Positions 24,326 to 34,316 of a stretch of 64,000 bases of DNA are shown one piece after another. This DNA is from Clostridiales bacterium. Its GTDB lineage: Bacteria; Bacillota; Clostridia; Lachnospirales; Lachnospiraceae. The notes beneath the pieces were generated by a model that did not search any database, had not been told where the DNA came from, and saw nothing but the letters and a program-made list of their open reading frames with translations. The translations under genes were made by a program, and so were the position numbers. The stretch is from the NCBI GenBank assembly GCA_019423795.1, contig JAHZAT010000005.1, positions 1 to 64,000 on the forward strand, written 5' to 3'. How positions within the stretch are numbered: position 1 is the first letter of the stretch; the number at the start of each line of letters is the position of its first letter.

Positions 24326-26263
24326 CTATACGATTCTCTTAAACTTCTTGTCTATCTCATACTTACTCATCTTGATGATCGTTGGTCTTCCATGTGGACA
24401 CTGGTATGGATTTTCCAGCTTCATCAGTTCATCTAAAAGATGTTCTACTTCCATTAACGATACTCTCTGATTTCCCTTGATCGACATCTTACATGCCATT
24501 GTCGCAATCTTTGATGCGATCACTTCTGTATCCAAGGTACCATTTTCTTGACTTACCGCATCTAAAAGTTCCATAAATAAGTCTCTTTCCCCGATCCCAT
24601 AGAGATTGGCTGGAACTTCCCGGATACAATATTCATTCCCTCCAAAAGATTCGATCGTAAATCCTAAACCTGCGAATGCATCTTTGTATCTTGTTAACGC
24701 TTCTGCTTCCGTCATAGAAACCGTCACAACCATTGGCGGTTCTAATCTCTGGCTGTATATTTCTTTTTCTTTGAAATTCTTCATCAGCCTCTCATAATTG
24801 ACTTTTTCATGTGCTGCATGCTGGTCCATGATAAATAACTGGTCTTCGTACTCAATAAGCCAATATGTCTTAAAGAGCTGACCTAAGATCTTGCGGTCAG
24901 GTCTTGCCTGAACTGAAAATACTGGATCTTCTCTTAGTGTCATCTGATTGCTGCTTAATTCATCGGTCTTGTATTGTGGAAATTCTTTTTTCTGAGTATT
25001 GTAGTTTAAGCCTGCATAAGTCGGTTTCTTTGTATTTTTTGATGATTCGCTGGCTGTTAGTGTTTTCTTTACAGGATGTGACGGCTTTTCAATCTGTTGT
25101 TGTACAGCTTGCCTTTGCTTTTCAACCTGCTGTTGTACACCTTGCCCTTGCTGATCTACCTTCTGAACCTCTTCTTTCCTTCGGTTTACCTCAAATGGCT
25201 CAGGCTTTTTCACTTCTTTTGTCTTCGGCAATTCTTTCTTCTTCGGTGTCTCTCTTAATACATCCTGCACCAGATCTTTCTGAAGTAATGCCGCTCTGAC
25301 TGCATCTACTACAAGCTCGTAGATTTCTCTTCCATTTCGGAAACGGATCTCCATCTTTGTCGGATGAACATTCACATCCAGCAGTTCCTGATCGATCTTG
25401 AAATCAAGGCACACAAATGGATATCTGTGTTTCATCGTAAAGGTGCGGTATCCTTCTTCGATTGCCTTGTAAATGATCGAGCTTTTGATATATCTTCCAT
25501 TAATAAAGTAACTCTCATAGTTTCTGTTTCCTCTGGAAACATACGGTTTTGCGACAAATCCCGTGACTTTCACATCTTCATTTTGTGCTTCTAGCGGGAT
25601 CAATGCTCCTGCCACATCTCGCCCATAAATATGATAGATGATGTCCTTTACCTTACCATTTCCAGAAGTATAAATCTTATTTTTATTGTTATGGATAAAT
25701 TTAAATGAAATTTCCGGATGACTTAGGGCAATGTGTACCATCATCTGTTCTACATACCCTGCTTCGGTTGTCGCACTCTTTAAGAATTTTCTTCTTGCTG
25801 GCGTATTATAAAACAGATTCTTTACCAGAAATGTTGTTCCATCGGGTGCTCCGATATCGTCAAAAGCTTCTTCCTCGCCTCCATAGATCTTATAGGATAC
25901 TCCACTGAAGCTTTCTGCAGTCTTCGTTACCAGCTCAACCTGTGCAACTGCGCTGATACTTGATAATGCCTCTCCTCGAAATCCAAGCGAAGATACACTT
26001 AACAGATCTTCAACCGAACGGATCTTGCTTGTCGCATGACGTAAAAATGCAGTCTTTACCTGATCTTTTGGAATTCCGATTCCATTGTCAGTTACCCTGA
26101 TCAATGTCATTCCGCCGTCTTTGATCTCCACAGTCACTGCATTTGCTTTTGCATCCACTGCATTTTCCACAAGCTCTTTGACAACAGAAGCTGGCCGTTC
26201 AATAACTTCTCCTGCTGCAATATTATCGATCGTCTTTTGATCTAGTAATTGTATCTTCGCCAT
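24326..26263 (-). CDS. mutL: DNA mismatch repair protein MutL
   Basis: 645 residues. GHKL ATPase domain (ELVENAVDAKA, DNGIGI, HATSKI, GFRGEAL), then a Gln/Lys-rich linker at about 345-420 with an imperfect repeat of VQQQxEKxxQ, then the C-terminal endonuclease dimer domain. The endonuclease metal motif DQHAAHEKVNYE is intact, as are ACKMSIKGN and CPHGRPT, so this is a nicking MutL, as expected in bacteria without MutH. It is 4 nt from mutS. Confidence 0.97.
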   Translation of the reverse strand: MAKIQLLDQKTIDNIAAGEVIERPASVVKELVENAVDAKANAVTVEIKDGGMTLIRVTDNGIGIPKDQVKTAFLRHATSKIRSVEDLLSVSSLGFRGEALSSISAVAQVELVTKTAESFSGVSYKIYGGEEEAFDDIGAPDGTTFLVKNLFYNTPARRKFLKSATTEAGYVEQMMVHIALSHPEISFKFIHNNKNKIYTSGNGKVKDIIYHIYGRDVAGALIPLEAQNEDVKVTGFVAKPYVSRGNRNYESYFINGRYIKSSIIYKAIEEGYRTFTMKHRYPFVCLDFKIDQELLDVNVHPTKMEIRFRNGREIYELVVDAVRAALLQKDLVQDVLRETPKKKELPKTKEVKKPEPFEVNRRKEEVQKVDQQGQGVQQQVEKQRQAVQQQIEKPSHPVKKTLTASESSKNTKKPTYAGLNYNTQKKEFPQYKTDELSSNQMTLREDPVFSVQARPDRKILGQLFKTYWLIEYEDQLFIMDQHAAHEKVNYERLMKNFKEKEIYSQRLEPPMVVTVSMTEAEALTRYKDAFAGLGFTIESFGGNEYCIREVPANLYGIGERDLFMELLDAVSQENGTLDTEVIASKIATMACKMSIKGNQRVSLMEVEHLLDELMKLENPYQCPHGRPTIIKMSKYEIDKKFKRIV

Positions 26264-26267
26264 AAAA

Positions 26268-28895
26268 TTACTCCTCGTTCTTTAACTTCTCCTGTAACAC
26301 ATATAAATAATTCAATGCTTCCAGCGGTGTCATGTCAGAAAGGTCTTTTTCTCTTAGTTCTGCCATAAATGGATGTTCCATCGTTGGTTCATCGCTTTCT
26401 CTGAAGAAACTTAACTGTTGTGCCTCTCCATATGGCATGATATCCTTCGCTCCTGACGTCAGATCATGTTCTTCTAATTCTCTTGCGATCTCTTTTGCTC
26501 GATTGATCACGGCATCTGGGACTCCGGCAAGTTTTGCAACCTGTACTCCATAACTCTTATCTGCACCACCTTTTACGATCTTGCGCAGGAACACAATGTC
26601 ATCTCCCTGTTCTTTGACAGCAATGCAGTAGTTATGTACACTGTCGATCTTACCTTCTAACTCTGTCAGTTCATGATAATGTGTCGCAAACAGAGTTTTT
26701 GCACCGAGGAGCTTGGAATTGCTGATATATTCCACAACTGCCCATGCAATGGACAACCCATCAAATGTACTCGTTCCACGTCCGATCTCGTCTAAGATCA
26801 ACAAACTGTTTTTCGTTGCATTTCTTAAAATATTGGCAACTTCACTCATCTCAACCATAAATGTACTCTGTCCGGAAGCAAGATCATCTGATGCTCCAAC
26901 CCTTGTAAAGATACGATCTACGATACCGATATTTGCTTTCGCCGCTGGTACAAAAGAACCAATCTGCGCCATTAATACGATCAGAGCAACCTGTCTCATA
27001 TAAGTTGATTTACCTGCCATGTTTGGTCCCGTGATGATCGCTACACGATTCTTCTTGTTATCAAGATATGTATCATTAGAAATAAACATATCATTTGGGA
27101 TCACCTGCTCCACAACCGGATGTCTTCCATCCTTGATATCAATCGTCCCTCTGACATTTAACTTCGGACGTACAAAATGATTGCGTTCTGCGACATATGC
27201 AAGGGAGGCAAGTGCATCGATCTGTGCGATCACATTCGCTGTTCTTGAGATTCGTTCCATCTCTCCTGCTAATGTTTCACGGATCATAACATAAGTTTCA
27301 TATTCTAACGCATACAGACGGTCTTCGGAACCTAGGATCGTATCTGCCAGCTGGTTTAATTCTTCGGTTGTGTAACGCTCGGAATTGGCCAGTGTCTGCT
27401 TACGGATATAATAATCAGGTACAAGATCTTTGTAGGAATTTGTCACATCTAAATAGTACCCAAATACTTTATTGAACTTGATCTTTAAGTTCTTGATCCC
27501 TGTTTTTTCACGTTCCCGTTCCTCAAGTTCCATCAACCATTGCTTTCCTTCTGTTTTAGCACGTTTTAATTTGTCTATATCTTCCTTGAATCCTTCCTTG
27601 ATGATCCCACCTTCTTTGATCGCAAGCGGTGGTTCTTCAATGATGGAATCTTCCAAAAGATTGTGGATATCTTCCAATGGATCTAAATCTTCTCTTAATC
27701 CAGACAATAATGGATCTTTGCATTCCTCAAGAACTGTTTTGATCGCAGGCAGCAATTCCAACGATGTTTTAAATGCGATCATATCTCTTGGATTCGCTGT
27801 CTTATAACTTACTTTTGTCATTAAACGTTCCAGATCATAGATCGGATTTAAGTATTCTCTTAATTCTTCTCTTACGATCGTCTGATCCGTAAGTGTTGTG
27901 ATCGCATCATATCTCTCTTCGATCTTTTTCTTATCCACCAATGGCTGCTCTACCATGTTTCTTAGCATTCTGGCACCCATAGCTGTTTTTGTCTTATCTA
28001 ATACCCATAAGAGTGAACCTTTTTTTTGTTTATCACGTAATGTCTCACAAAGTTCCAAATTTCTACGGCTGGAGCTGTCGATGATCATAAATTCACTTGT
28101 CTCATAAGCTTCAATATGCATCAGATGATCCAGAGAACTCTTCTGTGTCTCATGAAGATATCCAAGCAATGCACCCGTTGCGATCACTCCCATTGGATGA
28201 TCCACAAGTCCAAGACCTTCTAAATTTCCTACTTTGAACTGACGCTTGATCCTTTCCTCTGCCTGTTCTTCATCAAAATGGTATGGCTCAATGCTTGAGA
28301 TCACGATCGACATCTTGTCTTTTAAGTAATCAAAATCCATGCCACTGATCAAAAATGCATCATTACAAACGATCTCTGCCGGCTCGAACTTGAAGATCTC
28401 ATCTCTGACTTTCGCTAAACTATCCATTGATGTTGTTCTAAAATCCCCCGTTGTAACATCAACAAATGAAATTCCGTAACTTCCATCATTTGCAAAAATA
28501 CACATCAGATAGTTATTTTTCTCATCATCAAGACTCTGCTGGGAAATATTCGTTCCTGGCGTTACAATACGCACGATCTCTCGTTTTACGATTCCCTTTG
28601 CCTGGCTTGGATCTTCAACCTGCTCACAGATCCCGACTTTATATCCCTTTTCTACTAATTTATTTAAATAGGAATCCACAGCATGATAAGGAACGCCACA
28701 CATTGGTGCGCGCTCCTCAAGTCCACAGTTCTTCCCTGTTAATGTGATCTCTAATTCTTTGGATGCTGTCAGTGCATCATCAAAGAACATCTCATAGAAA
28801 TCTCCGAGACGATAAAATAAGATACAATCTTTATTCTCTTCTTTGATCTGCATATACTGTTGCATCATTGGTGTCAGTTTTCCTTTTTTAGCCAT
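26268..28895 (-). CDS. mutS: DNA mismatch recognition ATPase MutS
   Basis: 875 residues from ATG 28895, which follows GGGAG and starts MAKKGKLTPMMQQYMQIK. Mismatch-binding domain with the Phe-x-Glu region (YRLGDFYEMFFDDA), connector, lever and clamp, then ABC ATPase: Walker A GPNMAGKST, signature STFMVEMSEV, Walker B LLILDEIGRGTSTFDG and the His-switch FATHYHEL. The start overlaps the miaB stop by 8 nt, so miaB and mutS are probably translationally coupled. Confidence 0.98.
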   Translation of the reverse strand: MAKKGKLTPMMQQYMQIKEENKDCILFYRLGDFYEMFFDDALTASKELEITLTGKNCGLEERAPMCGVPYHAVDSYLNKLVEKGYKVGICEQVEDPSQAKGIVKREIVRIVTPGTNISQQSLDDEKNNYLMCIFANDGSYGISFVDVTTGDFRTTSMDSLAKVRDEIFKFEPAEIVCNDAFLISGMDFDYLKDKMSIVISSIEPYHFDEEQAEERIKRQFKVGNLEGLGLVDHPMGVIATGALLGYLHETQKSSLDHLMHIEAYETSEFMIIDSSSRRNLELCETLRDKQKKGSLLWVLDKTKTAMGARMLRNMVEQPLVDKKKIEERYDAITTLTDQTIVREELREYLNPIYDLERLMTKVSYKTANPRDMIAFKTSLELLPAIKTVLEECKDPLLSGLREDLDPLEDIHNLLEDSIIEEPPLAIKEGGIIKEGFKEDIDKLKRAKTEGKQWLMELEEREREKTGIKNLKIKFNKVFGYYLDVTNSYKDLVPDYYIRKQTLANSERYTTEELNQLADTILGSEDRLYALEYETYVMIRETLAGEMERISRTANVIAQIDALASLAYVAERNHFVRPKLNVRGTIDIKDGRHPVVEQVIPNDMFISNDTYLDNKKNRVAIITGPNMAGKSTYMRQVALIVLMAQIGSFVPAAKANIGIVDRIFTRVGASDDLASGQSTFMVEMSEVANILRNATKNSLLILDEIGRGTSTFDGLSIAWAVVEYISNSKLLGAKTLFATHYHELTELEGKIDSVHNYCIAVKEQGDDIVFLRKIVKGGADKSYGVQVAKLAGVPDAVINRAKEIARELEEHDLTSGAKDIMPYGEAQQLSFFRESDEPTMEHPFMAELREKDLSDMTPLEALNYLYVLQEKLKNEE

Positions 28896-30300
28896 GGATC
28901 TGCTCTCCCATATAATAGAAACCTTTTTCCTCAACTAATTTAACATCTGCCATTGTACCAATCTGTTCTTTACATCCTTTAAAATGAACTAACAGGTTAT
29001 TTTCCAATCTTCCTGTTAACATTCCTTCTTCGTGCGTATTCTCTTCTTCGATCAGAACTCTCTCGATATCTCCGACTTTCTTCTTGCAATTCTTTGCAGA
29101 TGTCTCTTTTAATAAGGCAAGAAGTCTGTCAAAACGATCTTTGATCACATCTTTGTCCACCTGATCTTCCATGCTCGCTGCTGGTGTTCCGGAACGTTTC
29201 GAATATACATATGTGTATGCACTGTCAAATCCAACTTCTCTTACAACATCTAATGTCTCCTTGAAATCTTCTTCTGTTTCTCCAGGGAATCCTACGATAA
29301 TATCTGTTGTAAAAGACACTCCAGGGATTCTCTCCTGAATCTTCTTAGCAAGTGCCACATACTGTTCTTTTGTATAATGACGATTCATCAATTTTAACAG
29401 GCGGCTGCTTCCTGACTGCATTGGAAGATGCATATGTTTACATACTTTCTTGCTTGTTGCCATCACTTCGATCAGATCATCCGATAAATCCTTTGGATGT
29501 GGTGTCATAAAACGGATTCTTTCTAGTCCTTCGACTTTCTCTACTTCTCTTAATAATTCAGCAAATGACATTGGTTCTTCTAATGTCTTTCCATAAGAAT
29601 TTACATTCTGTCCAAGAAGCATCACTTCTTTGACACCTTCTGATACGACCTGCTTTACTTCTTTGATGATATCTTCCGGCTTACGGCTTCTTTCTCTTCC
29701 TCTTACATATGGCACGATACAGTAACTGCAGAAGTTATTGCATCCATACATAATATTAACTCCACATTTGAATGAGAATTTACGGTCACTTGGAAGATCT
29801 TCCACGATCTGGTCTGTATCTTTCCAGATATCAACGATCATTCCCTTGGAGTCTACTCTTGCTTTTAATAATTCTGCTAATTTAAAGATATTGTGCGTTC
29901 CAAAGATGATATCTACAAATTTATAGCTTGAACGAATCTTCTCAATCACATGCTCTTCCTGCATCATACATCCACATAACCCGATCATCATCTGTGGATT
30001 TCTCTCTTTCATCTTCTTAACCTGCCCCAAATGTCCATATAATTTTGTATTGGCATTCTCACGAACTGTACATGTATTAAAGATCAGGAAGTCTGCTTCT
30101 TCTGTTTCAACTTCTTCATATCCGATCGTTTCTAAGATTCCTAATAACTTTTCAGAGTCTTTTTCATTCATCTGGCAGCCAAATGTGGTTACATGGCATG
30201 TGAGCTTTCTTCCTAATTCTTCAGACCTTTTCTGAACCCATTTTTTCATTTCTTCCATATATTCATACTGTCTTGACGACTCGTTCTTTAACTGTTCCAT
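28888..30300 (-). CDS. miaB: tRNA-2-methylthio-N6-dimethylallyladenosine synthase
   Basis: 470 residues from the ATG preceded by AGGAG. Three domains: N-terminal UPF0004 with cluster-binding Cys (TFGCQMNEKDSE, NTCTVRENA, GLCGCM), radical SAM core with CNNFCSYCIVPYVRGRERS, and a C-terminal TRAM domain (VLIEEEN to VKLVEE). It adds the methylthio group to i6A37 made by MiaA. It heads the miaB-mutS-mutL-cdd-miaA-ynbB run and has its own promoter. Confidence 0.97.
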   Translation of the reverse strand: MEQLKNESSRQYEYMEEMKKWVQKRSEELGRKLTCHVTTFGCQMNEKDSEKLLGILETIGYEEVETEEADFLIFNTCTVRENANTKLYGHLGQVKKMKERNPQMMIGLCGCMMQEEHVIEKIRSSYKFVDIIFGTHNIFKLAELLKARVDSKGMIVDIWKDTDQIVEDLPSDRKFSFKCGVNIMYGCNNFCSYCIVPYVRGRERSRKPEDIIKEVKQVVSEGVKEVMLLGQNVNSYGKTLEEPMSFAELLREVEKVEGLERIRFMTPHPKDLSDDLIEVMATSKKVCKHMHLPMQSGSSRLLKLMNRHYTKEQYVALAKKIQERIPGVSFTTDIIVGFPGETEEDFKETLDVVREVGFDSAYTYVYSKRSGTPAASMEDQVDKDVIKDRFDRLLALLKETSAKNCKKKVGDIERVLIEEENTHEEGMLTGRLENNLLVHFKGCKEQIGTMADVKLVEEKGFYYMGEQIHG

Positions 30301-30352
30301 TCTATTATTTCTCCTACTTTTATAATTCATCTCTATTTTTACAGTATCGTTA

Positions 30353-30381
30353 ATTATAACAAATTTGAATGAGTCATGCAA
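30353..30381 (-). promoter_or_regulatory. Sigma-A-type promoter of the miaB-mutSL operon
   Basis: On the minus strand TTGCAT (30381-30376), 17-nt spacer, TATAAT (30358-30353). It lies 53 nt before the miaB ATG and backs onto the divergent promoter for the phosphate transporter gene. Confidence 0.65.
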
Positions 30382-30513
30382 TGTATATGAGAAAAACGAA
30401 ACAACAGAATAAGGGAGCCAGACCAGATTGTTTAGACCTTTTAAAATCTATCGTTTGTTTAAATCTTTAATAAAAATCCACCAATAATTTACACTATCAA
30501 ACTAAAATTTTTC

Positions 30514-30542
30514 TTGTCACATTGCTTCGTTTAAAGTAAAAT
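30514..30542 (+). promoter_or_regulatory. Sigma-A-type promoter of the Na/Pi transporter gene
   Basis: TTGTCA (30514-30519), 17-nt spacer, TAAAAT (30537-30542), 47 nt before the ATG. Confidence 0.6.
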
Positions 30543-30553
30543 ATAAGTAATGT

Positions 30554-30574
30554 TTATGTTAAGTTATTGTTAAG
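30554..30574 (+). repeat. Tandem direct repeat in the transporter leader
   Basis: TTATGTTAAG (30554-30563) is followed at once by TTATTGTTAAG (30564-30574), an 11-bp-type tandem like the direct repeats bound by PhoB/PhoP regulators. It lies downstream of the predicted -10 and just before the AAGGAG site, where a bound protein would more likely block than activate. Function is speculative. Confidence 0.35.
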
Positions 30575-30589
30575 AAGGAGAACTATCGT

Positions 30590-32272
30590 ATGAACTATAC
30601 TATCATACTTGCTCTGATGGGAGGCCTTGGCCTCTTTCTTTATGGGATGAAACTGATGAGCGATGGACTTGAGAAAGCTGCCGGTGCGAAGCTTCGCCGG
30701 ATTCTTGAAATATTTACTACAAACCGTTTAACGGGTATGTTAGTCGGAATCTTTTTTACCGCTGTTATTCAGTCCTCTAGTGCTGCTACTGTTATGGTAG
30801 TCAGCTTTGTAAATGCAGGGCTTATGAACCTGTCTCAGGCTGCTGGAGTTATCCTTGGTGCTAACATTGGTACTACTGTTACTTCCCAGCTTGTTTCTTT
30901 TAACCTTTCTGAGATTGCCCCTGTCTTTTTAATGGCGGGTGTTATTATGGTATTATTTATAAATAATCCTACCGTTCAGAAAGTGGGAGAAGTTGTTCTT
31001 GGATTTGGTGTTTTATTTATGGGATTAACTTCCATGTCAAGTGCTATGTCTGTGTTAAGGGATTCACCTTTGATCACATCTTACCTTCAGACGCTGGATA
31101 ACCATTTCCTTGGTGTTTTATTTGGATTTATCATGACTGCGATCTTACAGAGTTCTTCTGTTACTGTAAGTATCGTTCTTTTGATGGCATCTCAGGGATT
31201 ATTACATCTTCCAATCTGCTTCTTTATTATTCTTGGATGTAATATGGGATCTTGTGTGTCCGCATTGCTTGCCAGCTTAAGTGGTAACAAAGGTGCAAAA
31301 CGTGCTGCGATGATCCATTTCTTATTTAATGTATTTGGAAGTATCATCATCTTTACAGGACTTAGCTTTGCACTTACTCCTATCACAAACTTTTTCTTAA
31401 GTATTTCCGGTGGAAATCTTGGACGAAGTGTTGCAAATGCTCATACAACATTTAAGATCATTGAAGTATTATTTATGTTCCCATGTACACCTTTAGTTGT
31501 TGCATTAACAGAGAAGATCATCCGTGGAAAAGATGAAAAAGTTCACCATAATGAACTGCAGTATATTACAGAGATTTCCTTAAAATCTCCTGCAACAATG
31601 ATCCCTCAGGCGAAGAATGAGTTAAGACGTATGGCTAATATGGCACAGGAGAATTTAGACCATGCCATCCACGGATTTCTAAATCAATCCGATGAATTTG
31701 TTGATAAAATCTATCATCGCGAGGAAGATATCAATAATGTCAGTCATGCGATCACTGATTATCTGGTAAAGTCCAACCAGCTATCACTGCCTTTAGCCGA
31801 TCAGAAGATCTTGGGTTCCATGTTTTATGTTGTTAATGATATCGAACGTATCGGTGATCACGCAGAAAATTTTGCTGATTTTACAAAAACAGAGATCAAA
31901 CATAACACTGGACTTACTGGAGATGCAAAAGAAGAAATCAAAAAGATGTACACTGCTGTTTCCAAACTGTTAAAACTTTCCCTGGAGTGTTTCATGGAAC
32001 AAGATGGTGTCAACAAACCTGAAGAAAAGCTTGCTGAGATTGCAATTCTGGAAGCTTCGATTGACAAAATGGAACGCAGATATCAAAAACACCATATCAA
32101 ACGTCTTGCCAAAGGCGAATGTGAGCCAAGAGCTGGTTTATTGTTCTCCGATATGCTTTCTGAATTAGAGCGTATTGCTGATCATAGTGTGAATATTGCT
32201 TATTCCATGAGTGATGAAGATGAAGATGAAATACTTGCTGCTGAGAATGAAGCCCTCACTGCTAAAAATTAA
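30590..32272 (+). CDS. Na/phosphate cotransporter family protein with PhoU-like domain
   Basis: 560 residues. Two inverted halves of membrane helices each carry the NptA/SLC34 QSSSA-type motif (FFTAVIQSSSAATVMVV near residue 55; TAILQSSSVTVSIVLL near 185). The first part is GGLGLFLYGMKLMSDGL. From about residue 340 a cytoplasmic helical region resembles PhoU, with VNDIERIGDHAENFADF and a second ERIADHSVNIAYS, the typical metal-binding repeats. It imports phosphate with sodium; the tail may sense the Pho state. AAGGAG precedes the ATG. Sole plus-strand gene in this part, flanked by a bidirectional terminator. Confidence 0.93.
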   Translation: MNYTIILALMGGLGLFLYGMKLMSDGLEKAAGAKLRRILEIFTTNRLTGMLVGIFFTAVIQSSSAATVMVVSFVNAGLMNLSQAAGVILGANIGTTVTSQLVSFNLSEIAPVFLMAGVIMVLFINNPTVQKVGEVVLGFGVLFMGLTSMSSAMSVLRDSPLITSYLQTLDNHFLGVLFGFIMTAILQSSSVTVSIVLLMASQGLLHLPICFFIILGCNMGSCVSALLASLSGNKGAKRAAMIHFLFNVFGSIIIFTGLSFALTPITNFFLSISGGNLGRSVANAHTTFKIIEVLFMFPCTPLVVALTEKIIRGKDEKVHHNELQYITEISLKSPATMIPQAKNELRRMANMAQENLDHAIHGFLNQSDEFVDKIYHREEDINNVSHAITDYLVKSNQLSLPLADQKILGSMFYVVNDIERIGDHAENFADFTKTEIKHNTGLTGDAKEEIKKMYTAVSKLLKLSLECFMEQDGVNKPEEKLAEIAILEASIDKMERRYQKHHIKRLAKGECEPRAGLLFSDMLSELERIADHSVNIAYSMSDEDEDEILAAENEALTAKN

Positions 32273-32297
32273 ATTTGAGTTGAACCTAGAATATAAG

Positions 32298-32355
32298 AAA
32301 AGGATCTGCAAACCCTTTTGATACTTTATGTATCTTTGATCTGCAGATCCTTTTT
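32298..32355. terminator. Bidirectional Rho-independent terminator
   Basis: Perfect 13-bp arms AAAAGGATCTGCA (32298-32310) and TGCAGATCCTTTT (32342-32354) enclose a loop that holds a smaller GATAC/GTATC hairpin. T-runs follow on the plus strand, and the A-rich left side gives T on the minus strand. It serves the convergent transporter and GH13 genes. Confidence 0.85.
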
Positions 32356-32366
32356 CTTTTTTTCTT

Positions 32367-34289
32367 TTATAACTCTATCACTTTATAATCTATAGGTGCT
32401 ACATTTGTCTTGATCACAGCGTTGCTCAAGTTCTTTAACAGCGCCTGTAATGCATTCTCATTGACCCCTTCTTTGACCTTGTTGAGATCTAGATTGATCT
32501 CTTCTTTTTTCATCGTCGGATTGACGAGAAGTAATATTGCTTTGTTCTCACTTGCTTCTCCAAAGACATCTTTTTTCTCGCTGATAAATCTTAAGATCGC
32601 AAGGACATTTTCAGTCGGTGCCATATATAATGCATATCCTGTCTGTAAGACTTTTTCACGGTTTCTAAGGCTAGTCAGTCTCAAAACTTCCTGATAGGTT
32701 TCTTTGTCATTTTCAAAAAATGCTCCTCGGTTAAATGGGTCCATCAGTCCATGCATTCCATATTCGTCTCCATAATAAATGCATGGCATTCCTGGGACAA
32801 AGAACTGAACTGCCATTGCAAGTCTTGTGAGTGCTTTTCCTTTCTGATCCATCTTTGATGTTATGACATATTCTGCCTGCTGCTCTCTCGATGGCAGATT
32901 CTCATTCATTCCAGTTGCAAGTGTTGTCCGAATTCTTGGAATATCATGAGAAGATAACAGGTTCATCAGTGCATAATACAATGGTTTTGGATAATTACAC
33001 TGCTGAGATAGCAAGAATGTCTTCATATCTTTGGCACTTTGATTGCCGAGTAAATAATCTGTAACGTTGACTTTCAGCGGATAGTTCATTGCGCTGTCTA
33101 AGCCTTTTCCCAAAGCATATTTACGTTTCGTTCCGTAACTTTCTTTGGTTGTGACATCTTCCCATACCTCACCGATCAGTGTATAATTCTTGAATTTCTT
33201 CTTTAATTCGCTTCGCAATCTAAAGATAAATTCATCCGGAAGTTCGTCTGCAACATCCAGACGGAATCCTGATGCTCCAAGTTTTAACCAATGCTTGATC
33301 ACCGAATCTTCTCCTGTGATAATGTAATCAACAAACTTTTCATTTAATTCATTGACTTCCGGCAGTGTTTCAAAACCCCACCAGCTCTTATAAGTTCCAT
33401 CTTCGTTAAAGTCATACCAATCATAGTACTTTGACTCTTCCCCTTGATATGCCCCTGGTTCTTCGTAATTTCCCTTTTTGTTAAAATAGACACTATCATC
33501 CCCAGTGTGGGAATATACCCCATCCAAGATCACATGAATCCTGCGTTCTTTGGCAAGCTGGCATAGCCGCTTAAAATCTTCGTTATTTCCAAGGAATGGA
33601 TCGACTTTCTTATAATCTGATGTATTATAGCGGTGGTTTGATGCTGCTTCTCCGATCGGATTCAGATAAATACAACTGATCCCCAATCGTTTCAGATCAT
33701 CAAGTTTGGATATGATTCCCTCAATATCTCCACCAAAATAATCACATGGATCATAAAATTCTTTTCCTGGAAGTGGTCCAAATACTGGCTGTTCTTCCCA
33801 GTCATCATGCAGATAGACCGTTCTTCCCATATTTTCATGATATGCTTTCCCGTGTTTCATATTTTCTTTGTTTCCCTGGCAGAAACGATCTGGGAAAATC
33901 TGATACATGATTCCTTTTGACATCCACCTTGGGGTATCAAAATTTTCTTCATATACGGTGATCTGAAAACTATCCGGGTTGTCATCAACGATCATTCCTT
34001 CTCCTTGTGTCTTCCCATGTCTGGCTCCATAAAAATAACATTTCCCATGTTCCCAGATTCTGAAATAATACCAGACAACACCTGCTTCACTGGTCATCTT
34101 TATGTGTTCTTCCATGCAGTCTTTTTTTCGTTTCATCTCATACTCCCGGTGAAAACTTTCAGAATACATGATGATCTCTGCCTTATTGACTTCCTGCCCT
34201 ACATCATACAGGCGGATCATCATCTCGCTTCCACATGTGACTGCACCTACGGGAGTTCTGTATTTTTCTACTGACGCGTTATGAATCAT
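32367..34289 (-). CDS. GH13 alpha-glucanase (neopullulanase/maltodextrin glucosidase type)
   Basis: 640 residues. An N-terminal CBM34-like beta domain (about 1-110) precedes the GH13 barrel (GIMYQIFPDRF, then the D-x-x-x-x-H region ILDGVYSHTGDDS). The catalytic nucleophile is in GFRLDVADEL, the acid/base in LIGEVWEDV and the transition-state Asp in LLSSHDIPRI. No signal peptide is seen, so it is intracellular and probably hydrolyses maltodextrins or limit dextrins from glycogen. It lies 27 nt after the broken glgP in the same orientation. Confidence 0.9.
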   Translation of the reverse strand: MIHNASVEKYRTPVGAVTCGSEMMIRLYDVGQEVNKAEIIMYSESFHREYEMKRKKDCMEEHIKMTSEAGVVWYYFRIWEHGKCYFYGARHGKTQGEGMIVDDNPDSFQITVYEENFDTPRWMSKGIMYQIFPDRFCQGNKENMKHGKAYHENMGRTVYLHDDWEEQPVFGPLPGKEFYDPCDYFGGDIEGIISKLDDLKRLGISCIYLNPIGEAASNHRYNTSDYKKVDPFLGNNEDFKRLCQLAKERRIHVILDGVYSHTGDDSVYFNKKGNYEEPGAYQGEESKYYDWYDFNEDGTYKSWWGFETLPEVNELNEKFVDYIITGEDSVIKHWLKLGASGFRLDVADELPDEFIFRLRSELKKKFKNYTLIGEVWEDVTTKESYGTKRKYALGKGLDSAMNYPLKVNVTDYLLGNQSAKDMKTFLLSQQCNYPKPLYYALMNLLSSHDIPRIRTTLATGMNENLPSREQQAEYVITSKMDQKGKALTRLAMAVQFFVPGMPCIYYGDEYGMHGLMDPFNRGAFFENDKETYQEVLRLTSLRNREKVLQTGYALYMAPTENVLAILRFISEKKDVFGEASENKAILLLVNPTMKKEEINLDLNKVKEGVNENALQALLKNLSNAVIKTNVAPIDYKVIEL

Positions 34290-34316
34290 AATTTAATCTC
34301 ATCTTTTTTGTAACTC

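Noticed and set aside
25060..25200. Tandem repeat in mutL
   Set aside because: The Gln-rich imperfect repeat lies in the unstructured linker, which varies freely in MutL; reading frame and all motifs are intact.
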